From DATAES01 sp963802415 (GTDB lineage Bacteria; Actinomycetota; Acidimicrobiia; Acidimicrobiales; JACDCH01), in contig CAWDIH010000001.1 of NCBI GenBank assembly GCA_963802415.1, positions 1,116,001 through 1,180,000 on the forward strand: 64,000 bases of DNA. The letters run 5' to 3'. The notes beneath the pieces are model-generated. The model searched no databases. It had not been told where the DNA came from and saw nothing but the letters and a program-made list of their open reading frames with translations. Position numbers and translations under genes: made by a program. This document shows, piece after piece, positions 8,715-17,709 of this stretch. Position 1 is the stretch's first letter. Each line of letters begins with the position of its first letter.

Positions 8715-9227
8715 GTGACACTGTTGGTGCTCTTCATCCTTGCCGTCATCTGGGCTGCTGTGCTGTTGCCGCCGTACTTGCAGAACCGCAGCGAGAGCCG
8801 TCCCGCGGATTCGATCTCGTCCTTCCAGCGCCAACTCTCCGTCCTCGAGCGTCGGGCCGGTACCGCCGCACCGCAAGCGCGCCTCGCCAACGGTCCGTCG
8901 CCGCGCGCAGCCCGCGCCGCCGGGATCTCGCGGTCCGCTGCAGCCGAGCCCTTTCGCATGACACGCTCGGCCGCGCGCAAGCGCCGGCGTGACGTCTTGT
9001 TCACGCTCGGCGCCTCTGTCCTCCTCACGTTCCCGCTCGCCGTCATCATGGGCGGAACGGTCTGGGCGCTACAGGTGTCGTGCGACCTGATGTTTGCTGC
9101 CTACGTCCTGCTGCTCATCCAGTCGCAGCAACGGGCCGCGGAGAAGGACGCCAAGGTGCGGTATCTCGCCGGTCCGGAGCGCGCGGCGCCCGAGCCGGCG
9201 CTGGCACTTCGCCGCTCCGGCAGCTGA
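8715..9227 (+). CDS. SepX/GlpR-like cell-division membrane protein (candidate)
   Basis: A 170-residue protein with an N-terminal membrane anchor (about residues 2-20, LLVLFILAVIWAAVLLPPYL). A basic, probably disordered segment of about 75 residues follows, then two close membrane helices (about 97-117 and 122-140) and a short cytosolic tail. This matches the layout of actinobacterial SepX (Streptomyces) and GlpR (Corynebacterium), membrane partners of the division machinery. In mycobacteria the related gene lies just downstream of galU-moeA1, the same neighbourhood as here. No enzyme motif is visible. Identification rests on topology, the AVIWAAVLLPP-type first helix and synteny. Confidence 0.6.
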   Translation: MTLLVLFILAVIWAAVLLPPYLQNRSESRPADSISSFQRQLSVLERRAGTAAPQARLANGPSPRAARAAGISRSAAAEPFRMTRSAARKRRRDVLFTLGASVLLTFPLAVIMGGTVWALQVSCDLMFAAYVLLLIQSQQRAAEKDAKVRYLAGPERAAPEPALALRRSGS

Positions 9228-9255
9228 CCGCTCTGCGCTCCACGGCGGTCGCTAG

Positions 9256-9891
9256 GTGAGCCGCCGGCACGAGTTGCGCGACGACGTCGATCGTCTGTCC
9301 GCGTCGCTGGCGGAAGCCCACAACGCCCGTGAGGTGGGTCTGGCCGCGTGTCGCCGCGTCATTCGCTCGTCGGGGAGCTCGATCCGAGCCGTACACCGGC
9401 TCGACACTGCGGAGGCCGAGGCGCTGGCGTCCGTGGCCCAGGCTGCCTTGTGGGAAGCTCAGACCGCGCTGGCGCCGTTCCCCGCGGTCGCGTACGCGGG
9501 CTTCCTCGGCGATGCGGAAAAGGAGTACGCCGAAGCCCGGCTGACTGCTGCGCTCGTCGCGGACGACCCGTTGCCGACAGCGGACGACCTCGGCGTCGCG
9601 TCGGCGTCGTGGATGAAGGGCCTTGCCGAGGCTGCGAGCGAGTTGCGTCGCCATCTGCTCGACCTGCTGCGCGGCGGCGACCTCGACCGTGGTGAGGACC
9701 TGCTCGAAGTGATGGACGACGTCTACGACGCACTCGTCGGCATCGACTTCCCCGACGCCATCACCGGTGGCCTGCGCCGTTCGCTCGACGCGCTGCGCGC
9801 GGTGCTCGAGCGCACCCGCGGCGACGTGACGACGACCGTGCTGCAGACGCGGCTACGCGAGTCGATCAACCGAACCATCCACGAACACTGA
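9256..9891 (+). CDS. Translin-like helical protein
   Basis: A 211-residue, almost entirely helical protein (GTG start). The C-terminal half has the translin pattern: ELRRHLLDLLRGGDLDRGED, LLEVMDDVYDALVGIDFPDA, then LRRSLDALRAVLERTRGD. Eukaryotic translin binds nucleic acid and, with TRAX, forms the C3PO ribonuclease; archaeal and bacterial relatives are little studied. I cannot point to an unambiguous acidic nuclease triad. It follows the SepX/GlpR-like gene by 28 bases and ends about 100 bases before tRNA-Ala. The family call is by pattern only. Confidence 0.6.
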   Translation: MSRRHELRDDVDRLSASLAEAHNAREVGLAACRRVIRSSGSSIRAVHRLDTAEAEALASVAQAALWEAQTALAPFPAVAYAGFLGDAEKEYAEARLTAALVADDPLPTADDLGVASASWMKGLAEAASELRRHLLDLLRGGDLDRGEDLLEVMDDVYDALVGIDFPDAITGGLRRSLDALRAVLERTRGDVTTTVLQTRLRESINRTIHEH

Positions 9892-9991
9892 CGCCGTTGC
9901 TGCCAACGCCGGGACGTCGCACCACAGCCGATGTGGTCAAACGCCCGGGCGTCGCGCTCGAGCACCGGGGCTATCCTCGGCTGTCCACCCC

Positions 9992-10065
9992 GGGGGTGTA
10001 GCTCAGCTGGCTAGAGCGCTTCGGTCGCATCGAAGAGGCCGTGGGTTCGAATCCCATCACCTCCA
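9992..10065 (+). tRNA. tRNA-Ala (anticodon CGC)
   Basis: A 74-nt cloverleaf folds cleanly: acceptor GGGGGTG/CACCTCC, D arm 10001-10017, anticodon stem CTTCG/CGAAG with loop GTCGCAT, T arm GTGGG-TTCGAAT-CCCAT, discriminator A. The anticodon CGC (10026-10028) reads GCG. The acceptor stem has G3 facing U70, the alanine identity pair. CCA is not encoded. Its last 50 bases are duplicated at 21853-21902, marking it as an integration site. Confidence 0.96.
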
Positions 10066-10067
10066 CA
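10016..10067 (+). repeat. Left attachment-site repeat (attL-like) within tRNA-Ala
   Basis: Fifty-two bases, from the anticodon stem through the 3' end of tRNA-Ala plus two bases, are identical to 21853-21904. The tRNA stays whole on this side, as is usual when an element brings its own tRNA 3' end. Confidence 0.88.
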
Positions 10068-10461
10068 AACCGCAGGTGACAGCGTTGCCGCGGGGCGTTG
10101 TGATGGTCGTATGAGTGTTTCGGCATTTTCGAAGAGTTCGACCTGAACGGCGCGATCGGAGACGAGGCCAATCTGCGAACATGCTGTTCAGAGCTGTCCA
10201 ACAGCACGACGCGGGTTCGTCGGCGGCGGATCGTTGCGGGTACAACCAATCCTAAGGGCACGCCTCGGGATCGCGAAGGGCACGAACTTCTGTTGTGCTG
10301 CCACGTCGATGGCGTCAGCGACGCATGGACGCGGGCGAAGATCATTTGGGCTCGCTCCACGTTTGCCCACGCGGCACAACGTCATGATCTTGAAGTCGAT
10401 CTTCGGGGCGCTCGTCGACGGCGGCGCGTGCGCGGCGCTGCGACTGGACTGAGGTGACTGG
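10068..10461. other. Island left edge, no gene recognised
   Basis: About 390 bases between the tRNA and the first island gene. Base composition is lower in GC than the neighbours (AT-rich stretch near 10120-10140). Reading frames on both strands are short or are antisense tRNA artefacts. An integrase would normally sit here but none is visible. Confidence 0.5.
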
Positions 10462-11433
10462 ATGAAGCTGACCTGTGCGTTCGCGACCGGACCCGACACT
10501 CCGGACCATGTGGCCATTGCCGAGTCGCTCGGCTACGAGCGGGCGTGGTTGTACGACTCGCCGGCGCTGTATCCGGATGTGTGGATCCAGCTGGCGTTGG
10601 CCGCGACTCGAACGTCGACGATCGGTATGGGGCCTGGCGTGCTGGTCCCGAGCCTTCGTCACCCGGTCACCAATGCGGCCGCCATCACCACCCTGGAGCG
10701 TCTGGCCCCGGGGCGGGTTGCGGTCGCCATCGGCGCGGGGTTCACCGGTCGGCTCGTGTTGGGACAGCGCCCGATGCGGTGGTCAGACGTCGCCACCTAT
10801 GTGCGCTGCGTTCGGAAGTTGCTCCGTGGAGAGGAAACCGAGTGGGAGGGGAAGGCGGTCCGCATCGCCGATCGGCCGGATCGCTGCGTGCCCATCTGGA
10901 TCGGAGCCGACGGACCCAAGGGGAACGCGGTTGCCGACGAGCTCGGCGACGGCGTCATCTGCGGTGGCTTCCCGAACACCGCCGCCGTCAAGGCTGGGCG
11001 GCCCCTCTCCGTGCTCGCCTTCGGCACGGTCCTGCGTCCTGGTGAAGGACTGGACGCCGATCGAGTGCGCGATGCGGCCGGCCACGCCATCGCCGTGTTC
11101 CTGCACGGCGCCTACGAGCGTGGCGGGCCGGAGGCGGTAGATGGCCTACCGGGAGGTGCGGTCTGGCGAGAGGCCACCGAGGCAGTGCCCGAATCGGTGC
11201 GACATCTCGCCATCCACGAGGGACACCTCACCCGGGCGAACGAACGCGACGAGCTGGCCCTCGATGCCGGCGCGTCGTCACTGCTCGGCCTGACGCTCAC
11301 GGGCTCGCCGGCCGAGGTCGTCGGCAAGGTGGGCGAGCTCGAAGCCGCTGGGATGACCGAGATCGCCTACCAGCCTGCCGGCCCCGACATCCCAGGAGAG
11401 CTCCGCACCTTTGCCGAGGCGCTTCGCGGCTAG
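10462..11433 (+). CDS. LLM-class F420-dependent oxidoreductase
   Basis: A 323-residue luciferase-like TIM-barrel protein. It opens MKLTCAFATGPDTPDHVAIA and continues with ESLGYERAWLYDSPAL, the flavin/F420-barrel beginning. GPGVLVPSLRHPVTNAAAI and TLERLAPGRVAVAIGAGF follow, then VPIWIGADGPKGNAVADELGDGVICGG, typical of F420-dependent reductases that act on hydride donors or activated double bonds. The start ATG has a GAGGTGACTGG leader. It is the first gene after the tRNA-Ala integration point. Substrate unknown; it may serve a catabolic route with the SDR and hydrolases further in. Confidence 0.82.
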   Translation: MKLTCAFATGPDTPDHVAIAESLGYERAWLYDSPALYPDVWIQLALAATRTSTIGMGPGVLVPSLRHPVTNAAAITTLERLAPGRVAVAIGAGFTGRLVLGQRPMRWSDVATYVRCVRKLLRGEETEWEGKAVRIADRPDRCVPIWIGADGPKGNAVADELGDGVICGGFPNTAAVKAGRPLSVLAFGTVLRPGEGLDADRVRDAAGHAIAVFLHGAYERGGPEAVDGLPGGAVWREATEAVPESVRHLAIHEGHLTRANERDELALDAGASSLLGLTLTGSPAEVVGKVGELEAAGMTEIAYQPAGPDIPGELRTFAEALRG

Positions 11434-11531
11434 CCGCTCCTCCCGCAGCCGCTCTCGGTACCTCCGGCTGGCTCGGCCTGGCGTCAAAAAGTTTCGATTC
11501 TCCGGAGTTTTCGACGTCAGAAGTTCTCGTG

Positions 11532-12440
11532 CTACAGCGGCATGCCGTGATGAGGAGGAACCTCGCACCGTCCGATCGCGTCGGCGCGGCGGTGAAGGAG
11601 CGCGACGGTGTGGTCGAGATCGCGAGCGATGATGAATCGCCGGGCGGCCGCTTGAGTGACGCCGAAGTCGCCGAGTTCGTCGAGATCGGCCTCGGTCACG
11701 TCGCGGCCCGCCTTGGCGAGCATCTCCTTCATCTCGTCGAACGTCATGCTCGCTCGACCGGTGCCCGCGCCGCGTCGGGCAAGGTGCTCGGGGCGGTTGC
11801 GCGCAGCGGTGAACAGCCCGGTCCGCAGCAACCCGCCTGAGGGATAGAAGACCGACGCGCGCAACTTCGTACCGGCCGACACGAGGTTGTGGTGAAGCGA
11901 CTCGGTGAAGCAGCTGACCGCTGCCTTCGATGCCGCGTACACCGAGGCCACCGGAACAGGAGCGAACCCGCCATCACCCGACGACGTGTTGACGACCTGA
12001 CCGGGGCGGCCGCCATCGATCATGCGAGGCACGAACGCCGACGTGCAGATGGCCATACCGAACACGTTGACGCCGAAGCACCAGCGCCAGTCGTTGGCTT
12101 CTTGCTGCCATGGCTTGCCGCCGCCACCGGAGGTGACACCGGCGTTGTTGAACAGCAGGTCGACATGGCCGTGCGAGTCGTACACGGCGTCGGCGAATCT
12201 AGCGACCTCGTCTTCGTCGGTGATGTCGACCTGATGGCCCGACACGTCCCCAAGCGATTGCAGCTCGTCGACGGCAGCATCGACAGCGCTGCGCTCGACG
12301 TCGGCGATCATCGCGCTGGCACCTCGGCGAAGCAGCGCGCCGACGATTCCCCGACCGATGCCGCCGGCGCCGCCGGTCACGACGGCGACGGCGCCAACGA
12401 GCTCGAGCGGTGGCGCGTCTGCCGTCGAGTCGGACTCCAT
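11532..12440 (-). CDS. SDR-family oxidoreductase
   Basis: A 302-residue short-chain dehydrogenase/reductase. Cofactor motif TGGAGGIG near residue 22, LLFNNAGVTSGG in the middle, the catalytic Tyr-Lys in SVYAASKAAVS, and the upstream Ser in VVNTSSGDGG are all present, so it should be active on an alcohol or ketone with NAD(P). I start at ATG 12440 because the longer open frame runs into the neighbouring gene. The start overlaps the amidohydrolase stop by one base (TGATG), so the two form an operon. A C-terminal extension of about 50 residues after the Rossmann fold is common in actinobacterial catabolic SDRs. Confidence 0.88.
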   Translation of the reverse strand: MESDSTADAPPLELVGAVAVVTGGAGGIGRGIVGALLRRGASAMIADVERSAVDAAVDELQSLGDVSGHQVDITDEDEVARFADAVYDSHGHVDLLFNNAGVTSGGGGKPWQQEANDWRWCFGVNVFGMAICTSAFVPRMIDGGRPGQVVNTSSGDGGFAPVPVASVYAASKAAVSCFTESLHHNLVSAGTKLRASVFYPSGGLLRTGLFTAARNRPEHLARRGAGTGRASMTFDEMKEMLAKAGRDVTEADLDELGDFGVTQAAARRFIIARDLDHTVALLHRRADAIGRCEVPPHHGMPL

Positions 12441-13729
12441 CAGTCCTTCCACTCGATGCCGTAGTCGTCGAACCAGAACCGCGCCTCTCGGACTGCGTTC
12501 GGCGGTGTTCGGCGGTCGAGGTTCTGGTTGAGCTCCGCCGGCCGTGGGCCGACGTCCGCAGCGATCTTCGCGAGCGCGTCGAGGTCGAGGTCGTAGCAGC
12601 GAACCGCGTTGAGACCCAGCAACAGCCGCGTCTCCTCGACCGGCACTTCTCGGAAATCTGTTGCGAGGCGGGTCACCGTGTTGGGCCACGTGCCTTCGGG
12701 ATGGGGATAGTCGGTGCCCCACATGAGCGCGTCGATGCCGTTCGCGTAGCGGCGCCGGATCTCAGGCTTGCTCATCGCCGATGCGCCGACGAACACGTTG
12801 GTCCCGAAGTACTCGGACGGCAGGCGCTTGATCGTGCCTTTCGTGCGCGCCGACATCTTCTTGACCTTCCAGTTCGTGCCGCCGAACATCACGTCGGTCT
12901 TGAACAGGAGATCGCCGACCCACCACGAACCACACTCAACCGGCGCGTACTTGAGTCCGGGGAACTGGTCGAACTTGCCGGCAAGAAGCAGTTGCCACAG
13001 CGCGCGGTGGGTCCAGAACGCGACCTCGAGCATGAACTGCGCCATGTTCTCGTTGTACGACGCCATGTCGGCTTCGCCGGAGTGCGTGTGCACGACGAGT
13101 CCCGCTTCGGCACACACCGACCACACCGGGTCATAGCAACGATGGCCGTATGAGGGGTTGTCGTGCCACATGGTCGGGATGAGGATGCCCTTGATGCCGG
13201 GCTTGCCGGCGAGCGCTGCGATCTCGCGCACAGCTTCGTCGACGCCATGCGTGATCGGAACCAGGGCAACGCCGGCGCGCCGGGGTGGGTTCGTCGCGCA
13301 GAACTCCTCGAGCCAGCGGTTGTGGGCGCGGGCGCCGGCCCAGGCGAGGCGCGGATCGGTGATCATGCCGGCCTGCAGTCCGGCCCCGAAAGGCGGCGCC
13401 TCCATACCGGTGACCGCGTCGCCGTCGGGGAAGATCACCTCGCCGGCGACGCCGTCGTCGTCGAGCACCTTGTCGCGCACGCCCGCGTCGAACGCGCCGC
13501 GGAGTCCGACCTCGTTGTCGCGTTCCCACGCCGCGACATACTCGCCGTTGACCTCCTCGACCATCGTGCGGTGCTGGTGCCGCGTGACGAGCCACTCGTC
13601 GAACTCGGCGTGCACGGACGACTCGAGGTAGTCGCGGTAGTTGTCGACCGGGAGGCCGGCGTGGGTGTCGGACGAGACGATGACGTAGGGCGCATCGCTG
13701 TGGTCGATGCCACTCACTGGTCCGGGCAT
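12440..13729 (-). CDS. Amidohydrolase family 2 (ACMSD-like) metal-dependent hydrolase
   Basis: A 429-residue amidohydrolase-related protein. Start ATG at 13729 is preceded by GGAGGGGGAG and is preferred over the 30-residue longer frame. Family motifs: VIVSSDTHAG at the N-terminus, PFGAGLQAG, RAHNRWLEEFC, VVHTHSGE (metal His) and the C-terminal WGTDYPHPEGTWP. This COG2159 group contains decarboxylases and C-C hydrolases of aromatic and lipid catabolism. A paralogue with the same motifs lies at 15205-16452 on the other side of the TetR and decarboxylase genes. The reaction is not deducible. Confidence 0.85.
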   Translation of the reverse strand: MPGPVSGIDHSDAPYVIVSSDTHAGLPVDNYRDYLESSVHAEFDEWLVTRHQHRTMVEEVNGEYVAAWERDNEVGLRGAFDAGVRDKVLDDDGVAGEVIFPDGDAVTGMEAPPFGAGLQAGMITDPRLAWAGARAHNRWLEEFCATNPPRRAGVALVPITHGVDEAVREIAALAGKPGIKGILIPTMWHDNPSYGHRCYDPVWSVCAEAGLVVHTHSGEADMASYNENMAQFMLEVAFWTHRALWQLLLAGKFDQFPGLKYAPVECGSWWVGDLLFKTDVMFGGTNWKVKKMSARTKGTIKRLPSEYFGTNVFVGASAMSKPEIRRRYANGIDALMWGTDYPHPEGTWPNTVTRLATDFREVPVEETRLLLGLNAVRCYDLDLDALAKIAADVGPRPAELNQNLDRRTPPNAVREARFWFDDYGIEWKD

Positions 13730-13783
13730 GGCTCCCCCTCCGCGTTGCCTCTTGCCGTTTCTATGACGGTGTTCTACGTTTCG

Positions 13784-13800
13784 CTGTGACACTGTTACAG
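13784..13800. promoter_or_regulatory. Candidate TetR operator between divergent genes
   Basis: CTGTGACACTGTTACAG is a 17-bp inverted repeat with two asymmetric positions (arm and centre). It lies in the 97-base gap between the divergent amidohydrolase and TetR genes, 27 bases before the tetR start, the usual place for an autoregulatory operator. Activity is inferred from position and symmetry only. Confidence 0.5.
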
Positions 13801-13826
13801 ACCAGTCGGGGGAGCGCAACGGTCAG

Positions 13827-14399
13827 ATGGTGAACACGGCCACGAAGCTCGACCGGACGGAGGTCGTCAGCGCCGCGCTCGACCTCGTCGTGCGCGAGGG
13901 CCCTGGTGCGCTGACGATGCGCAGACTCGCCACCGATCTCGATGTCGGGACGCCGACGATCTACTGGCACGTCGGGAGCCGCGACGAGCTCGTCGCCGCC
14001 GTGATTCGCGTGCAGGCAGAGCGGTTCGCCGAACGGACTGTCGAGGGAACGACGGCCCACGATCGCGTCCTGTCTGCGGCGAAGAACATCTACTCCGCCG
14101 CGATCGAAGAACGCGCCGTCACGTCGCTCGCGCATCAGACGGGGTCCAGCTCGCTGCTGCTGGGTCGACTCGAAGACGCGCTCATCGCCGAGCTGCAATC
14201 CGCCGGTCTGAGCAGCGCGGCTGTCGATGACGCGCTGCGCTCGATCCTGGTCGTCGTCACCGGGGCCCTCGTGCTGACGCTGCGCGATCACACCAAGCAT
14301 GCGGCGGATCGCGACGAGCTCGTCTGGTCCGGCTGCGACCTCGATGCCCTGACCACCACGACGCTGCGCGCTGTCGTCGACCACCACGTTCAGGAGTGA
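13827..14399 (+). CDS. TetR/AcrR-family transcriptional regulator
   Basis: A 190-residue regulator. The helix-turn-helix spans about residues 8-55: VVSAALDLVVREGPGALTMR then RLATDLDVGTPTIYWHVGSR, the YWHVGSRDEL form found in TetR repressors with a C-terminal TetR_C domain. The rest is a helical ligand domain. It is divergent from the amidohydrolase-SDR operon and 7 bases upstream of the decarboxylase-like gene, so it likely controls both sides through the palindrome at 13784-13800. The inducer is unknown; a substrate of the island pathway is the simple guess. Confidence 0.88.
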   Translation: MVNTATKLDRTEVVSAALDLVVREGPGALTMRRLATDLDVGTPTIYWHVGSRDELVAAVIRVQAERFAERTVEGTTAHDRVLSAAKNIYSAAIEERAVTSLAHQTGSSSLLLGRLEDALIAELQSAGLSSAAVDDALRSILVVVTGALVLTLRDHTKHAADRDELVWSGCDLDALTTTTLRAVVDHHVQE

Positions 14400-14406
14400 G
14401 GACCCC

Positions 14407-15171
14407 GTGAGCCAACCGCCGCTGAACCGTCCCGGCGAGATCGCCGGTTGGCCCAAACTCGTCGTGACGTACACGACCGAACCCGATCGCGCCGCGTCGT
14501 TGCTACCGCCAGGTCTCGAGCCGCTCGAGCCGATCGTCACAGTCGGCTTCTACTGCGTTCCCGTGCTCGGCGAGCCCGAGCTCGGCGTCAGCGTGAAGAT
14601 CGAAGCGTCGCGCGACGGCGTCGCCGGTCAGTACACCATCGGCTTGGGCATCGATCAGGAGTCGGCCGTCCACATCAGCGCAGAGACCAACGGGCAACCG
14701 AAATTCCTGTGCGACCTCACCTACTTCCGCTTCGGTGACCAGGTCACAGCTCGCGCCACGCACCAGGGTTACACGTTCGTCGAGTACACCGGCACGGCGA
14801 CGCGAGAGGTCGCAGCCCGCGAAGGCGAGTTCGTCGAGCACGAATGGTGGGTCAAGTACTCGCGCGCCATCGGCGGTGCCGACCGCGCCTATGACTTCCC
14901 GCCTCACGTCGTCGACGTGGCGACGACGTTCGAGCAGCAGCACGTCGAAGAGGTCGACGGAGCGCTCGTGTTGCGTGACAGCCCGTGGGATCCGATCGCG
15001 CGCCACCTTCCGATGTGCGCGCCCGGCCACGCGCAACTCGTCACCCACCGGCCGAAGGCTCGACACATCACGAACGCGGGACCGCTCGACCCTGATGCGT
15101 TCTGGCCTCACGCTGACGTCATCAGCGGCAGTCGCTGGCCCGGACACCGTGGTGGACCGTTGCCGTCATGA
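14407..15171 (+). CDS. Acetoacetate decarboxylase-family protein
   Basis: A 254-residue protein with the acetoacetate decarboxylase (ADC) fold pattern: LVVTYTTEPDRAASLLPPGLEP near the N-terminus and AETNGQPKFLCDLTYFRFGD, where the Lys of GQPK is the Schiff-base lysine equivalent. Family members decarboxylate beta-keto acids or act as aldolase/dehydratase-like enzymes. GTG start at 14407 with GAGGACCCC just upstream; the gene follows tetR by 7 bases. Together with the two amidohydrolases it suggests beta-keto acid breakdown, but the substrate is not readable. Confidence 0.75.
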   Translation: MSQPPLNRPGEIAGWPKLVVTYTTEPDRAASLLPPGLEPLEPIVTVGFYCVPVLGEPELGVSVKIEASRDGVAGQYTIGLGIDQESAVHISAETNGQPKFLCDLTYFRFGDQVTARATHQGYTFVEYTGTATREVAAREGEFVEHEWWVKYSRAIGGADRAYDFPPHVVDVATTFEQQHVEEVDGALVLRDSPWDPIARHLPMCAPGHAQLVTHRPKARHITNAGPLDPDAFWPHADVISGSRWPGHRGGPLPS

Positions 15172-15204
15172 GCACACCAACAACCCGACCGAACGGAGGC
15201 GACG

Positions 15205-16452
15205 ATGGGTGCAACCACTGATCGCTATGCCGTGATCTCCGCCGACTGTCACGGCGGCGCGAGCGTGCTCGGTTACCGGCCGTTCCTGGCGTCGAAGCAT
15301 CTCGACGAGTTCGACCGCTGGGCGGCCGATCTCGAGAACCCGTACGCCGACAACGTCGGCGCCGATGCCGACCGCAACTGGAGCTCCGAGCGGCGGCTGC
15401 GGGAGATGGAGGCCGACGGCGTCGTTGCCGAGGTCGTCTTCCCCAACACCGTTCCGCCGTTCTTCCCGAAGAGCTCACTGGTGGAGCAGCCGCCGGGCGC
15501 GACCGACGGCGATCTCGAGAAGCGCTGGGCCGGGCTGCAAGCACACAACCGATGGCTGGCCGACTTCTGCAGCCAGGCTCCGGGGCGGCGGGCAGGGATC
15601 GCGCAGATCATGCTGCACGACGTCGACGCGTCGGTGCGCGAGATCGAGTGGGCGAAGGCGAACGGTCTCACGGGCGGCATCCTCTTGCCCGGCGCGCCGC
15701 CGGGATCGGGTGTCCCCCCGCTGTACGCGCCCGACTACGAGCCGATCTGGGCTGCCTGCGAGGACCTCGGCATGCCGGTCAACCACCACAGTGGCAGCGC
15801 CGTGCCGGACATGGGCCCGTACGCGTGCGCGCAGACGATGTTCCTGCTCGAAGTCACGTGGTGGGCGCACCGGGCGCTGTGGCATCTCATCTACTCGGGC
15901 GTGATGGAGCATCACCCGAAGCTGCAGTTCGTGTTCACCGAGCAGGGCACGGCGTGGATCCCCGAAGAGCTGACGCGGCTCGACTACTACCGCGGTCGCC
16001 TGTCGGGTTCATCCGGCGCGAGCGGCTCGCAGGAAGCCAAGTTCGGCGTCGGCGCGGTCGAGCAGCTCTCGCTGTCGCCGACGGAGTACTGGAAGCGGCA
16101 GTGCCACGTCGGCTCGAGCTTCATCCGCCGTCATGAGGTCGCACTGCGCGAGCAGGTCGGTGTCGATCGGATCATGTGGGGCAGCGACTACCCGCACCTC
16201 GAAGGGTGCTGGCCCTACTCGCGCACACATCTGCGCCTCGCGTTCGCGGGCGTGCCGGAGGACGAGGTGCGGCAGTGCGTCGGTCGCAACGCGGCCGACC
16301 TCTATGGCTTCGACTCGGCGTTCCTCGAGCGATTGGCCGACGAGCACGGTCCCACCCCGGCCGAGGTCGACGAACCGCTCGACGCCGAAGAGATCCCCGA
16401 CGAGTCGTTGCGCTGCCCGGCTTTCGCGGCGGCGAGGTTCGCAGGACGATGA
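15205..16452 (+). CDS. Amidohydrolase family 2 metal-dependent hydrolase (second copy)
   Basis: A 415-residue paralogue of the 12440-13729 product. It shows AVISADCHGG near the N-terminus, VFPNTVPPFFPKS, LQAHNRWLADFCSQAPGRRA, VNHHSGSAVPD at the metal site and WGSDYPHLEGCWPYSR near the end. A GGAGG Shine-Dalgarno lies 6 bases before the ATG. Two diverged copies in one cluster suggest successive or alternative hydrolytic steps. Its stop overlaps the P450 start (ATGA), tying the two in one transcript. Confidence 0.85.
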   Translation: MGATTDRYAVISADCHGGASVLGYRPFLASKHLDEFDRWAADLENPYADNVGADADRNWSSERRLREMEADGVVAEVVFPNTVPPFFPKSSLVEQPPGATDGDLEKRWAGLQAHNRWLADFCSQAPGRRAGIAQIMLHDVDASVREIEWAKANGLTGGILLPGAPPGSGVPPLYAPDYEPIWAACEDLGMPVNHHSGSAVPDMGPYACAQTMFLLEVTWWAHRALWHLIYSGVMEHHPKLQFVFTEQGTAWIPEELTRLDYYRGRLSGSSGASGSQEAKFGVGAVEQLSLSPTEYWKRQCHVGSSFIRRHEVALREQVGVDRIMWGSDYPHLEGCWPYSRTHLRLAFAGVPEDEVRQCVGRNAADLYGFDSAFLERLADEHGPTPAEVDEPLDAEEIPDESLRCPAFAAARFAGR

Positions 16453-17709
16453 ACGACATCGCTGCGCCCGCAGTGTTCGACCCCCTCGAGGACGGGTTCG
16501 TCGACTGGCCCTACGACCAGTACCGCAGGCTGCGAGCCGAGGACCCGGTCCACTTCTCCGAGCTGCTGCACGGCTGGGTGATCACGCGGTACGCCGATGT
16601 CGACGTGACCCTTCGAGACGCCAGCGTGTCCGTCGAGATCGAAAAGGCCGACCCGACGCCGCTCACGGTCGCGGAGATCGAACGGCGCGACGAGTCGTTC
16701 GGATCGGGACGGACCTTGGTGCTGCTCGACGATCCCGACCACGCCCGCCTTCGCAAGCTGGTCGCCAAGCCGTTCCGCTCGTCGAAGATCGACGACCTGC
16801 AAGGCGTCATCCACGACCGTGTGAATGCAAGAGTCGATGCCCTTGCCGCCGAGCACGGGACGGCCGGGCCGGTCGAGCTCGATCTCATCGAGGAATTCGC
16901 CTACCCACTGCCGGTGGAGATCTTCTGCGGGATGCTCGGGATCCCCGAGGAGGACCACCCGATCTTCCGCTACTGGGTGAACTGCATCGCGCGCTCGCTC
17001 GACCCCGTCATGGAGCCCGCCGAGCGCGAACATCTGCTCGCTGCCATGGTCGACATGTACACGTTCCTCGAGCAGCTCGTCGACGCCAAGCGAGGTCGTG
17101 ACGACGACGACATCCTCGCGGGACTCATCCATGCCGAGGAGGACGGCGAGTCTCTCACGCACGACGAGCTGATCGCGCAACTCATCACGCTCTACGTCGC
17201 CGGGCACGAACCCACCGCCGGACTCGTGGGCAACGGCATGCGCGCCTTCTTCGAGTTCCCTGACCAGTGGGCAAAGCTCCACTCCGACCGCACGCTGCTG
17301 CGCAATGCGGTCACCGAGTTGTTGCGCTACGACGGCCCGAACCAGTTCGTGCGGCGCGTCGCGCGAGCGCGACGCCACCTTCCAGACGCCGTCCGGGCGC
17401 GTCACCCTCCCGGCTCGATCAGTGATCTACGCGTCACCCGCGTCGGCCAACCGCGACGAAGCTCAGTGGGGACCGACGGTCGACGCCGTCGACATCACAC
17501 GCATCGACGCGAACGCGCATCTCCAGTTCGGCGCCGGCATCCACTCCTGCGTCGGCTCCCACCTCGCCCGCGTGCAAGCCGAGGCGATGTTCACCGCCAT
17601 CCTCGACCGGTTCGAGGAGATCGAGCTCGCCGGCGACCCCGTGTGGAGCACCCGCATGGTCATCCGGGGCCTCAACCGGCTCCCGGTGCGCGCCAAACTC
17701 AGGGCTTGA
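16449..17709 (+). CDS. Cytochrome P450 (frameshifted near 17366)
   Basis: A P450 of about 420 residues read in two frames. The first frame (from ATG 16449) carries the N-terminal domain, the I-helix LYVAGHEPTAGLVG and the ExxR motif in TELLRYDGP. Near 17366, in a GCGCGAGCGCGA run, the frame must shift by one base. The second frame then gives RDATFQTPSGRVTLPARSV and the heme loop FGAGIHSCVGSHLARVQAE with the ligand Cys. As written, the protein would lack the heme cysteine. Conservation on both sides of the break favours a recent mutation or base-calling error. Translation is coupled to the upstream amidohydrolase. Confidence 0.8.

Noticed and set aside
9971..10360. Minus-strand ORF with MGFEPTASSMRPKR across the tRNA
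   Set aside because: This peptide is the well-known artefact of translating antisense through tRNA genes; the same string appears over the tRNA fragment at 21853.
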